A stretch of 64,000 nucleotides of DNA, from NCBI GenBank assembly GCA_030272585.1, contig BSYQ01000005.1:2852001-2916000 (forward strand), read 5' to 3'. Origin of the DNA: Bryopsis sp. KO-2023. Its lineage: Eukaryota; Chlorophyta; Ulvophyceae; Bryopsidales; Bryopsidaceae. The position numbers and the translations under genes were made by a program. Shown here piece after piece: positions 8,687-17,921 of the stretch (position 1 is the first letter of the stretch; each line of letters begins with the position of its first letter). Under the pieces are notes generated by a model. It saw only the letters and a program-made list of their open reading frames with translations, did no database searches and was not told where the DNA came from.

Positions 8687-10501
8687 ATGGCTGCCGACAC
8701 ACCCGCCGCAATTATTGCGAGGTTGGAAGCGGAGGTAGCTCAAAAAGAAGAGGAGCTGCAGCACTTTACGTCAACCGCAGAGGAAGTGCTGCAGAACAAT
8801 GAGGCCTTAACCCGGCAGCTCGCAGAGTTGAGTGACCGGACGAAAGCAGCTGAGGCTGCGAAGGAGGCAGCGGAGAAAGCCAAGGATAAGGCGGAGGCGG
8901 AAAAGAAAGAAGCGGAGGACAAGACCAAGGTCTTGGAAGAAAAATTGGAAGCCATGAAGCTGAAAAAGCAAAGGTTCCAATCTCACATGATGGCTAACCA
9001 TCGTGAGAATGACCTCCGTAAGCAAGCTCTCGGGGGAATGGTAGATCGATTTACCGCGGTAGAGGAAACGCTGCAGCGAGCTGTAGCAACCGCGTGGAGT
9101 GCAGCAGCCAACAACCTTGAGAAGGAATTGGCAGAACAAGAGCTGCAGATCGATTTGCTGGGAGAGTCCCTCAGAGACGGCTCTGAAAAACTTCAAGTGC
9201 AGAGCGAAACAACGGACAAGATGCTGCGTTTGAACCCGCCGGTACCAGCACCACGGGTACGCGAAGAACTGGATCGCCAAGTCCAAGTTCTGTTGTCAAA
9301 CGCAACACTTGATCTGGAACCGTCCAAGGACGATGATGCGGGAGGCTCAAGCAAGGGCAAGGGGAAAGGGAAAAACAAACGCCCAAGCTCGCCGTGTAGG
9401 GATGAAGATCCACACGGAAAGAGAAGGCGAGAGGACGGTGACGATGAAGGTGGTGAGCCACCGAGGGATCGTATGCCTGGAGATGCAGCAAGAGCCAACT
9501 TGTTACTCAAGTTAAAGGCTGCCGCATTAAAGACTCCAGCACCCTCACAACCAGCGCCAACAGTTCAGACTCCCGGAGATGAGGCTACCGCAATAGCACC
9601 GGGGGAGGACTTATTCGACATGAGAGAGGAGGAGCTTTTGGACTTGGATTTTCACGAAGAAATTGACTTCGGCAGTCCACCTCCTAGGCTCGAAGGTCCT
9701 AGTTCTGAACTGGAGGACGGGGAAATCAGGAATGATGAAGGGCCAAGCCAGGTGACAGAGGTTCAGCGTGCGGTCCATCCACCGTTGGAGTTAGCTCCAA
9801 CAGAAGCAGCACTTCGGGCTTTCCGAGAAAAGGTTAAGCTCAGAAGACTAAGGGCGGCTGCTCAAGACAAAGTGGATGCTGCACCCAGCGAAGTGAACCT
9901 GTCACGAGAGGATATCGAGGAGGCTTGCAACCCCATCACTGCGTCAGAGAAATGGCCGAAGGTCCAATATACTAACCCCAGGGACCGAGCCTTGCAAAAT
10001 TACCGCGGCAACCGGCACTTTCACGAGTTGCCCATGTGCATTTGGTGCGGGAGAAGCCCAATGCAAGCAAGTGCTCAGCGGCTGACGCAGAAGAAGTATT
10101 CCGTCCTTCCTTGTGGGTATCACCTCGTGTGTGATGCTCATTGGTTGGCATACTCGATGCTGGGGCGCATCGTCACGGCGGTCCAAAAAGTCGCGGAAGT
10201 GGACAACAAGTCCATCGCCACCGTCTCCCCATTCTCTCTACCTGCCCATATGTTGAAGCTGACACGCTCGACGTTCGAAGAAATCCCTCCGTTCCCGGCT
10301 GAGCACGAGAAGTTGCCACACTGCAACATGTGTGTGAAGCGGCAGCTCAAGGTGTCCGGCATCACAAGGGATCTGCCATTCCTTAAGTCCAAGAGGGTGG
10401 CTGCCGCATTTGATCCCTGTGTCCGGTATCGTGCAGTGCAGCAAGCGCATGCGCAGGAGCAGCGTGCTAATCAGCAAGCGCAAGCGCCGGAACAGCGTTA
10501 A
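8687..10501 (+). CDS. C1 ORF3: coiled-coil protein with Cys/His-rich C-terminus, function unknown
   Basis: The frame is open from 8603, but I choose the ATG at 8687 (ATAATGGCTGCC) because the residues after it (MAADTPAAIIARLEAEVAQ) begin a regular coiled coil; this gives 604 residues. Roughly the first 200 residues are A/E/K-rich heptads. A Lys/Gly-rich, acidic and KRRRED basic segment (possible nuclear signal) follows, then a low-complexity linker. A C-terminal domain has CIWC, CGYHLVCDAHW and CNMC motifs that could bind zinc. A Gln/Ala tail ends it. It lies after integrase, where env would sit in an env-bearing element, but I see no signal peptide or membrane segment. It is intact in a recent insertion, so probably expressed. 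No known family recognised. Confidence 0.75.
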   Translation: MAADTPAAIIARLEAEVAQKEEELQHFTSTAEEVLQNNEALTRQLAELSDRTKAAEAAKEAAEKAKDKAEAEKKEAEDKTKVLEEKLEAMKLKKQRFQSHMMANHRENDLRKQALGGMVDRFTAVEETLQRAVATAWSAAANNLEKELAEQELQIDLLGESLRDGSEKLQVQSETTDKMLRLNPPVPAPRVREELDRQVQVLLSNATLDLEPSKDDDAGGSSKGKGKGKNKRPSSPCRDEDPHGKRRREDGDDEGGEPPRDRMPGDAARANLLLKLKAAALKTPAPSQPAPTVQTPGDEATAIAPGEDLFDMREEELLDLDFHEEIDFGSPPPRLEGPSSELEDGEIRNDEGPSQVTEVQRAVHPPLELAPTEAALRAFREKVKLRRLRAAAQDKVDAAPSEVNLSREDIEEACNPITASEKWPKVQYTNPRDRALQNYRGNRHFHELPMCIWCGRSPMQASAQRLTQKKYSVLPCGYHLVCDAHWLAYSMLGRIVTAVQKVAEVDNKSIATVSPFSLPAHMLKLTRSTFEEIPPFPAEHEKLPHCNMCVKRQLKVSGITRDLPFLKSKRVAAAFDPCVRYRAVQQAHAQEQRANQQAQAPEQR

Positions 10502-10696
10502 GGAGGAGGGACAAGGCGTTATCGTCGACCAAGTGTGTGCGTGCAGCAGCTGTCAGAGACGTCAGAGCAAGAGACAGGTCCAAGACAGTTGGGTGTGGGT
10601 ATGGGAGTGGGTGAGTTTTGTGTTTGTGTTTTTGTGTTTTTGTTTTTCTTTGTGTTTTGGTGTGCGTGGGCGCCCACTTTTTGCGGGGGGGGCGTA
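10502..10696 (+). promoter_or_regulatory. C1 3' untranslated stretch and polypurine tract
   Basis: The stretch is T/G-rich (runs of TGTGTTTTTG). It ends in GCGGGGGGGGCG (about 10683-10694) three bases before the 3' LTR, in the expected place for the plus-strand primer. Confidence 0.75.
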
Positions 10697-11115
10697 TGTT
10701 AGTCTTTTAGCGCTATACGAGGTAGTTTGGGATAGAGCCGAGGGTGGCTGACGCATGTGGGTTCACGAGTAAGACAGATTAGACCCAGAGTTTGGGGCAT
10801 GCGTCAGCGTACTACACTTAGGGGTACTTAAGAGGCCCACTCGTTGTTTTGACATTCCATTCTAGTTGTAAGAACTCGGGATTCGTGGGATTGGTGTGTT
10901 CCCGCTTGTGTGTGTGTTTGTGTGTGTGTGTCTAAGTGTTTGCCTGACGCAATCACTTATCCAACCAAGTGCTCTAGTAGCGTTCACAACCGCGCTAGCT
11001 AGAGAGTTGTCTAAACCAACAAACCCCACAAGTATACTTGCGTTAGCCAGCAAGTTATCACGAATCCAATCAACACAGCCGACCACTATTGCGTCACCCA
11101 CAAGCTTCACTATCA
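10697..11115 (+). repeat. 3' LTR of C1
   Basis: The LTR is 419 bp and identical by eye to 1012-1430. It is followed by the duplicated TCCTG (11116-11120) and then A1 gag. Note that, unlike families A and B, both LTR copies end at the same base. Confidence 0.96.
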
Positions 11116-13241
11116 TCCTGTATACGACGGGGAAAGCGCGGTCATGGGTGGACAATTGGACGGCCAGGCACCCTACACATGTGGGAGGGGCACCGAACCC
11201 AGAAAGGACATGGCAAGAGTTACAAATGGGCATGTTGGCAAGGTTTGGAGTGGCGCCAGCGACGTTGGTGGCCCGTATCTTGGAACGAAAACAAAAGAAT
11301 GACGAAACTGTAGGGGAATACGCTTCGGCACTCTCCCAGATGCAGCAACAACTCAATGCGAGTCGAGCCCCAGGCAGTCCAGCCGTGGCTGACGAACTTC
11401 TACTGCAATTGTTTAAGAATGGAGTACGGGAGGATCTTGCCCCCATCCTGCTGGGTTTTACAGGGGATACCCTGGATGAAGCAGTGGCAAGAGCCAGACA
11501 GATCGAAGAGAGACAAGTGCGGCCGGGGCCAAAGCGAAAGACAACGATCAACACACTGGAGGAACTGCAGGACCAAGCAGTGATGGAGCCAGTCCTGGCG
11601 GAAGTAAATATTATGGATCAGCGGGTGAACGAACAAATCGAGAATTTGAGGAAGGAGGTGCGCGAACACCAAACCACTACGGACTCGCGGCTCAGAGGAG
11701 TGGAGCAGCATGTGAGAACCTCCGGGCAGCAGTTTGGCGAACTCAAAAGTATGATCTCCACTCTATCCGGAATGGTGGCGGATGTGAGACAGCCTAATGT
11801 GCCAGAGCCAGGAGGAGGGAACTATGGAAACACTGGGGGTACCGGAGCAAACCAAGTGCCAATCAATGGAGGCAGAGGGCAAGGGGCCTACAGAGGCAAT
11901 GGCTGGGGAAATGGAGGAGGCAGAGGACGGGGGACCCGGAACAATGGCAATGGAGGAAGAGGCTGGGGAGGAGGGCGTTATGATGTGAACAAAGTCAGAT
12001 GTTGGCACTGCTCGCGCCTTGGCCATTATGCCAGCCAGTGTCCCGAACATTTAAACTTCTTCCAGGCGGAAATGGGGGACCACCTGGTGATGGACTTTGA
12101 GCAAACGGACCCTGGGGCAACCACCACAGAAGGACCCGAGGAGGTTCTGGCACCAATCTGGTACTCTGAAATGGATATTGACCACGGGGGCTTGGACGGG
12201 GACCAGGGAGGCAGTGGAGGAACCCCCATGGACACGAGCCCAATACCTTCGGAACCTCGAGCAGATGCTGGGGAGGAAGTTGTGATGGAGGAACCAAAGG
12301 AGGAACCAGAACCCCCACAGCAGGAGGAGAAGACAAAGTCTGTGCCTGAACCAGAAGGTGTGCCGAAGCCACAAGATGAGCCACAAGGATCGAGACCAGT
12401 TATGTTACCACCGATGTTCCCACCACCCATGCGGCCACCGTCCCCACGGAATACCATGACCAAGAAAAAGAAAATGGGGAAAAAGACGGCGGGAGAGCCA
12501 AAGGAGAAGAAAATGTTTACCGCGACAGAAGCCAAAAAGTTTGTGGAGGGCCTGATGACGGAGGTTCCAGTGGCGAGTCTGTGCCAGCACCACCCAGAGT
12601 TGATCGATGCATGGTTGAAGGCACTGAGGGTGCCCATGGCTAAAGTACCTGCAATCACTACTGTGGAGGGAGTGGGCAAGCCAAGCCCATATGCAGTCAC
12701 TACCGCCACGGCTAAGATCATGGAGACCAAGGTACCAGGGGCCATCATTGATACGGGGGCGAGTGCTTGTGTGATATCGGCCCAACTCCTAGCACGGACA
12801 GGGTTGACCCACCTGATGGAGGCACCGAAGGGGAGGTACAGGGATTGCAATGGCGAGACTAGGCAAGCTCTGGGGTACATCCCTGCCCTGCCCATCGCCC
12901 TTGGACAATGCAAACAGATTGTACCGTGCCATGTAGTGGAGAACGAACATCTATCCCTGATCATTGGGACCCCGTGGTTGGTGGATACCGGTACAGAGAT
13001 CCACTTCGGTTTCAAGCGGCTCACTCCGTGTGTGGCCGGACGGCGAGTAGGTCACGTACCCATCGAGTTCCTTCACACAACGACGCCTGAGAGTGCTGCA
13101 GTCGTCGCAGTTTACCAAACCCTCCGATCGATCGAAGAAACGAGCGCCGCCCCAGAACAGCCGGCAGCCCCCACTGGAAAGCAGCCACAGCAGGATTCAA
13201 TGACGAGCCAAACGCCACCGGGGGAACGCCGACCAGATGGG
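11116..13241 (+). CDS. gag-protease of A1, second segment
   Basis: This continues A1 Gag after C1. It holds the rest of the capsid-like domain (ARSWVDNW, ARFGVAPATLVARILE), a short coiled coil, a Gly/Asn/Arg-rich stretch and one CCHC knuckle (CWHCSRLGHYASQC, about 12000). An acidic-Pro linker and an aspartic protease with active-site IDTGASACVIS (about 12748) and flap/second motif IIGTPWL (about 12961) follow. It is interrupted at 13241 by B1, 6 bases into the text GATGGG that is repeated at 21993. A2 (38884-41014) is the uninterrupted homologue. Confidence 0.92.
13236..13241. repeat. Target-site duplication of B1, left copy (GATGGG)
   Basis: GATGGG also stands at 21993-21998, directly after B1. 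The empty site in A2 (about 41006-41011) has it once. Six bases rather than five; a five-base duplication plus one chance match cannot be excluded. Confidence 0.9.
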
Positions 13242-13842
13242 TGTAACCCCAAACCACGTCGCCTCGACCAATTTTGTCACCTCCAGGGCTAGAGTGATAT
13301 CAGGGGAGGGAATGCTGCTTGAGGCAGTCCCAGACGGATTACGTAGGGCTAGCAGTCACCCCGGGACAGTTCTGCCATGGCAGTTCCGCCACAATTTAGA
13401 GGTAGCAGTTCAGCTACAGAGTTGACTAGGTTGGACAGTCCTAGGGATTGGTACTGAGGGAGTGGACTTAGGGTGGTTAGAAAGATCAGTTAGGCTTGAT
13501 GGGTTAGGTTGTCTTAATCAGTAGGTGGGATCCTAGGCGATCAATGGGACAAGGGTGAGTCAGGCTGCAGCCTATTTAAACGGCTGATCTTAGGGTATTG
13601 TACTTCTTCTTGGTGCGGAACTTCTGGGTTAGGTTCTTGTGTTTTGTTCGAGTTTGGACCTTGTGATTGTGTAAGAGAGCTTTTGAGAAGAGTCCCGAGT
13701 GGAAGAGTGCCCTACAAGGCTGTGTGATCAAGTTAAAGAGGGGCTGTCCCCACTTCGGCCGTTCCAGTTCTGCAGAAACTCCACCACAACCGTTCAGTCA
13801 GGCTGCAGGGGTGACCCCAGCGGTCAAGGCGACGCAATTTGT
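13242..13842 (+). repeat. 5' LTR of B1
   Basis: The LTR is 601 bp. It begins TGTAACCCCAAACCACGTCG and ends GCGACGCAATTTGT directly at the PBS. The outer 28 bases at the two ends are imperfect inverted repeats once the 3' LTR's extra GGTTACA is included. TATTTAAA at 13573-13580 is a plausible TATA box, so U3 would be about 13242-13600. Confidence 0.93.
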
Positions 13843-13854
13843 TGGTTTCGGAGC
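13843..13854 (+). promoter_or_regulatory. Primer-binding site of B1
   Basis: TGGTTTCGGAGC follows the LTR with no gap. It is identical to the PBS of A2, B2, B3 and C1. Confidence 0.82.
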
Positions 13855-13983
13855 CCAGGCGCGCACACTTTTTAGCTGTGCTGCAGCAGACGTGCACTAC
13901 GGCTCTGGCAGTCGTTATAAGTGGGCAGTCTGGACGAGCAAGACCTGAGAGTGAGAAAAGAAGCGGAGTAAGCTCTTTCAAGA

Positions 13984-14340
13984 GTGAAGAGAAGGACCCA
14001 AAGGGGTGGATACGTTTCAAAAGGGTACAAGGTCGAGCTTGGGTCGCTCACAAGGGTGAAGAGAAGGCGAAAAAGCTTTGTGGGTTTCGGGATCTTGTGG
14101 GATCTTAACCTAAGGTTAGGTCAGAACTGCTGTTGGGTCGCTTTTGTCTTGTTTGGGCTGCAGCAAGGTCGAGAACAAATACAAGAAAGAGTGACGAACT
14201 GCATAAGGTGGAAAAAGAAGCAAGGGCAGTACTTATCCGAGGTTTGGAGGAGAACAGAGGGTAAAAGAGAAGGATCACGACCAGAAGGGAGACTTGCCAC
14301 TCAGATCTGTGGCGGCGCTGAAGGAAAAAGAAGATCTTGA
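13984..14340 (+). CDS. B1 leader ORF, remnant of the Gag N-terminus
   Basis: The frame is about 118 codons, opens with GTG rather than ATG, is basic, and ends in TGA at 14338-14340. Its last part (RTEGKREGSRPEGR) lines up with RTEGDAEGSRPASR in the A2 Gag N-terminal extension. It is therefore the homologue of that extension, now in a different frame from the main B gag. The overlap (14322-14340) contains GGAAAAAGA, where -1 slippage would join the two; alternatively it is a decayed leader. The same arrangement is present in B2 (31912-32268) and B3 (52625-52981, minus). Confidence 0.35.
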   Translation: MKRRTQRGGYVSKGYKVELGSLTRVKRRRKSFVGFGILWDLNLRLGQNCCWVAFVLFGLQQGREQIQERVTNCIRWKKKQGQYLSEVWRRTEGKREGSRPEGRLATQICGGAEGKRRS

Positions 14341-17300
14341 CGGAAAAAGTGAACGAGGAAGAAGAACCAAACGAGGAAGAAGGCCTTGGTGTTGCAGAAG
14401 GAGTGAACGTTGAGGTTTCTGAGGCACAAGGAAGTGTTGGTGCTTTTTCTGAGGCTGGTCTTGTTGACGACGAAGGGGTGTTGAAGGAAGACTTTCTTGG
14501 CGGCTGGGACAACGAGGAAGTGAACGAGGTTGACGAGAAAGAGGTTGTGATGGTCGAGAGTGTTCCTGAAGAACGTGAAGCAAGACAAGAAGACAGAGCT
14601 GCTGGAGACGAGGTTACGAGGGCAGAGGTAGACGACGAAGTGGTTGCTGTCGTTAAAGAAGAAGAAGAGCAAGCAAGTGTTGACCCCACTGGAAGGGAGG
14701 TACAAGAAGGAAACCTCGTTGGCGTTACTGACCAAGGAGAAGCCGAGGTTGTCCAAGAGGAGGAAGAAGTGCTTGCGGAAGAAGTAAAAGAAGAAGACGA
14801 AGCAAGACGAGTGACCAAAGAAGAGGAGGAAGCCTTTGTTGAGCCAGAAGTTGTGGTTAAGGAAGAAGTCAAACAAGAAGAGGAAGAAGAGAGCAGTGTT
14901 GCTGCAGGGAACGGAGGAAATGGAGGCGCTACCAACGAGCCCTCGAGTTCCAGTTCCGACGAAGACAAACCTGAAGGGGAAAGAGACAAGAGGGAGACAT
15001 CCTCTAGTTTCGAGGAAGAGCCTGTGCCCCCAGTACATCCACCACTGAACCCATTTGCCTTTGCTGCCAGTCTCCCCCAGATTCCTCCAATTGTGCCACC
15101 TGGTCCAGTTGTTCCACCCGTTCCACCAAGACCTCCTGTTCCACCACCAGTTTGTCCACCGACTCCAGGCAGTGGCGGCGCCATGATACATCCAACAGAA
15201 GGACTTCCTAATCGGTTGACTAACAGTCATTTACCCGCATTTACGGGTGCAGAGGCAGAAGATGTGGCCACCTGGTTACGTTCCTATGGGATCCTCGCTG
15301 AAGGCTCTGGCTGGAACGTACCCCCAGCAGTGCAGCCACACGAAGACGAGAGGATAGAGAGACTGGTCCGCTATACAACCAGGGAGGCTCGGTCATGGGT
15401 TGACAATTGGATATCCAGACATCCAGCCCTTGTGGAAGGAGTGCCAAACCCATTGAAGACGTGGCAGAAGTTGCAAACGGACATGCTGGCCTGGTTTGGA
15501 GTTGCCCCAGCAACACTAGTAGCCCATACATTGGAGCAAAGCCGGAAGGGTGATGAAACAGTGGACGAGTATACATCATTGCCATCCCAAGGGCAGCAAC
15601 AAGTGGAAGCGAACAGAGTACCAGGCAATCCAGCCGTGGCAGATGAGATATTACATCGATCGTTCAAGGATGGAGCTCAGGGGGAGTTGACACCCATACT
15701 TCATGCACCCACGGAGGATACTTTGGAGGGAGTCAGTGCCAAAGCCAAACAAGTTGAGAAGAGACAAGTGGACCCCAGTTCCACCCAGAAGGAAGTGACG
15801 GTCCCAGCAACCGAACTGATGGGAGAACTGCAAGAGCATGCAGCATTCGAGCCTGTTCTGGCAGAAGTGAGCGTTATGGATCGGAGAGTAAATGGGCAAA
15901 TTGACAGCCTAAGGAAGGAAATGCGTGATCACAAAATTGTGACGGACTCAAGACTTCGAGGAGTGGAGCAGCAAGTGAGAATATCTGGGCGGCAGTATAG
16001 CGAACTCAGGAGGATGATCTCTGCCTTGACGGAAAGGGTAGCAGATATGCGACAATCGGAAGAACCCGAGCTGGCAGGGGTGAGCCATGGCATTACTGGC
16101 GACACTGGAGTGGATCGAATACCTACCAATGGGGAAAGAGGCCGGGGAAACCACAGAGGAAGTGAATGGAGGAGAAGGAGTGGACGGATAAACATGAGCG
16201 AAGTCACGTGTTGGCATTGCTTACGCCTTGGACATTACAGAAGAAATTGTCCCAACCGGGTGCAGAGCTTCCAAGCAGAACTTGACGATGAGTTTATTAT
16301 GGATTTCGAGCAGACCGACCCAGTGACAGCAGCCATGGAGGAACCAGAGGAAGTTCTGGCATCAATCTTGTACTCTGCTATGGATGTCGATAACGGAGCA
16401 ATGGACAGTGTCGAAGGAAGCAATGGAGGGACTCCGATGGATACCAGTCCAATACCCTCAGATCCGCAACCAACCACTGCAGAAGATGTTGAAATGGAGG
16501 AACCGAAAGAAGAGCCAGACCCTGAAACAAAGAAAGAACCAAAAGAGATTCCAAAGCAACTGCCTGAACTAGAAGATGTGCCGAAACCAGAGGATGTGCC
16601 GAAGCCAGAAGATGTGCCACAAGGATCCAAACCAGTTGTGATGCCGCTAGTGATGCATAGACCGATGCAAGTACCATCGCCGAGAAATACCATGGCAAAG
16701 AAAAAGAAGATGGTCAAGAAATCAACAATGGAGCCAAAGAAGAAGCGCATGTTTACTAAGGCGGAGGCCAAGAAGTTTGTGGAAGGACTGACGGCGGAAG
16801 TTTCCATGGCCAAACTCTGTCAACATCATCCGGAGCTGATTGATGCTTGGCTGAAAGCATTGAGGGTGCCCAAGGCAAAAGTCCCGGCAGTTACCACCAT
16901 GGCAGGAGTGGACAGGACAAGCACATTTGCAGTCACAACAGCCACAGCCAAAGTGATGGAAACTAAAGTGCCAGGAGCAATCATTGACACCGGAGCGAGT
17001 GCCTGTGTGATATCCAAAAAACTCCTAACACAAACGGGGTTAGCACACCTTATGGAGGAACCAAGAGGGCGTTACCGCGACTGCAATGGACAGACTCGGC
17101 AGGCAGTAGGGTACATCCCCGCCCTACCCATTGGCCTTGGACAATGCAAGCAAAGGGTACCGTGCCATGTGGTGGAGAACAGCCACTTCTCCTTGATCAT
17201 TGGGACTCCGTGGCTAGCGAAAACGGGGGCGGAAATCGACTACGGGCTCAAAAAGCTCACTCCATACATGGCAGGACAGCGCATGGATGGCGTGCCGATC

Positions 17301-17921
17301 GAGTTCATCCACTCTGTAACGCCTGCAACCGCTGCAGTCGTCTCTGTCTACCAGACCCTCCGCCACATCGAAGAGCCCAGTCCTGCACCAGCCCAACCAC
17401 CCTCTTCTACCGGGGAACTTTTGCAGCCGAACTCAAGGACGACTCATGATGGTCTGAACCAGCCCAACGCCGCCAGTCGACATCCACCGACCCTCCGGCT
17501 TACATACTACCAAGCAAGGGTGCTGCAAGAGTGCTACACCATGCGTCGGGAGAACGGAATAAGTGAGGCAGCAGCCTCACACCTCCACCAGCAAGAGATG
17601 GAGTTACTGGATGCAAGAAGAGGGCACCATTTGAAAATACAAAAAGAGAACGAAGGGAGTTTGGAGGAAACACTGCGAAGGGAAGGAAAACAGGGGAGAA
17701 GGAATGGTGTAACAGAGGAATACATGCGGAGGCGGGAGGCACTGAAACAACAAGAAAAGGAGGAGCTCAAAAAGCTATTGGAACACTTCCGGGAAACTGC
17801 ACAATCATGGAGGCCAACAGGAGGGGCTGCAACAGGAGTGCCTCCAGCAGCGGCCGCAACCGGAGAGAAAGGAGGGAGTGAGCCACCTCGGGTGGTGAGC
17901 TACACAACGTCGGATTTTTGA
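14337..17921 (+). CDS. gag: B1 Gag-protease
   Basis: The frame opens at a TTG (14337); the first ATG is at 14550. Up to 1194 residues. Order: very acidic Glu/Val region (about 1-200), Ser/Glu region, proline-rich run (about 235-280), capsid-like domain starting near MIHPTEGLPNRL (ARSWVDNW, AWFGVAPATLVAHTLE), coiled coil, CCHC knuckle (CWHCLRLGHYRRNC), acidic-Pro linker, aspartic protease (IDTGASACVIS, IIGTPWL), and a charged C-terminal spacer ending SYTTSDF. It lacks the 90-bp tandem repeat of A2. Compared with B2, about 33 residues are missing before the EPSSSSSDED stretch, a deletion shared with B3. Confidence 0.9.
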   Translation: MTEKVNEEEEPNEEEGLGVAEGVNVEVSEAQGSVGAFSEAGLVDDEGVLKEDFLGGWDNEEVNEVDEKEVVMVESVPEEREARQEDRAAGDEVTRAEVDDEVVAVVKEEEEQASVDPTGREVQEGNLVGVTDQGEAEVVQEEEEVLAEEVKEEDEARRVTKEEEEAFVEPEVVVKEEVKQEEEEESSVAAGNGGNGGATNEPSSSSSDEDKPEGERDKRETSSSFEEEPVPPVHPPLNPFAFAASLPQIPPIVPPGPVVPPVPPRPPVPPPVCPPTPGSGGAMIHPTEGLPNRLTNSHLPAFTGAEAEDVATWLRSYGILAEGSGWNVPPAVQPHEDERIERLVRYTTREARSWVDNWISRHPALVEGVPNPLKTWQKLQTDMLAWFGVAPATLVAHTLEQSRKGDETVDEYTSLPSQGQQQVEANRVPGNPAVADEILHRSFKDGAQGELTPILHAPTEDTLEGVSAKAKQVEKRQVDPSSTQKEVTVPATELMGELQEHAAFEPVLAEVSVMDRRVNGQIDSLRKEMRDHKIVTDSRLRGVEQQVRISGRQYSELRRMISALTERVADMRQSEEPELAGVSHGITGDTGVDRIPTNGERGRGNHRGSEWRRRSGRINMSEVTCWHCLRLGHYRRNCPNRVQSFQAELDDEFIMDFEQTDPVTAAMEEPEEVLASILYSAMDVDNGAMDSVEGSNGGTPMDTSPIPSDPQPTTAEDVEMEEPKEEPDPETKKEPKEIPKQLPELEDVPKPEDVPKPEDVPQGSKPVVMPLVMHRPMQVPSPRNTMAKKKKMVKKSTMEPKKKRMFTKAEAKKFVEGLTAEVSMAKLCQHHPELIDAWLKALRVPKAKVPAVTTMAGVDRTSTFAVTTATAKVMETKVPGAIIDTGASACVISKKLLTQTGLAHLMEEPRGRYRDCNGQTRQAVGYIPALPIGLGQCKQRVPCHVVENSHFSLIIGTPWLAKTGAEIDYGLKKLTPYMAGQRMDGVPIEFIHSVTPATAAVVSVYQTLRHIEEPSPAPAQPPSSTGELLQPNSRTTHDGLNQPNAASRHPPTLRLTYYQARVLQECYTMRRENGISEAAASHLHQQEMELLDARRGHHLKIQKENEGSLEETLRREGKQGRRNGVTEEYMRRREALKQQEKEELKKLLEHFRETAQSWRPTGGAATGVPPAAAATGEKGGSEPPRVVSYTTSDF
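17912..17918 (+). promoter_or_regulatory. -1 frameshift site of B1 (G_GAT_TTT) before the gag stop
   Basis: The gag frame reads CG GAT TTT TGA; the -1 frame reads GGA TTT TTG AGT and runs on into RT without an ATG. GGATTTT directly before the gag stop is found in all five A/B copies, although the stop is TGA in B and TAA in A. GGAUUUA is the known slippery heptamer of MMTV pro-pol, a close relative. Confidence 0.72.

Larger units (their letters stand above)
1012..11115 (+). mobile_element. C1: complete chromovirus-type Ty3/gypsy retrotransposon inserted in A1 gag
   Basis: The element has 419-bp LTRs at both ends starting TGTTAG and ending ATCA, a PBS two bases after the 5' LTR, gag, pol with a C-terminal chromodomain, an additional ORF3 and a G-rich polypurine tract before the 3' LTR. 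The two LTRs read identical by eye, so this is a recent insertion. It is a different lineage from A and B: its LTRs share nothing with theirs, its protease, RT and integrase are in one polyprotein, and it has a chromodomain. All three ORFs look intact, so it may be autonomous. Confidence 0.96.

Noticed and set aside
10896-11115. ORF beginning in the C1 3' LTR and fused to A1 gag
   Set aside because: The fusion frame only arises from the insertion; the LTR part (GT-repeat) is not coding in the 5' LTR copy.
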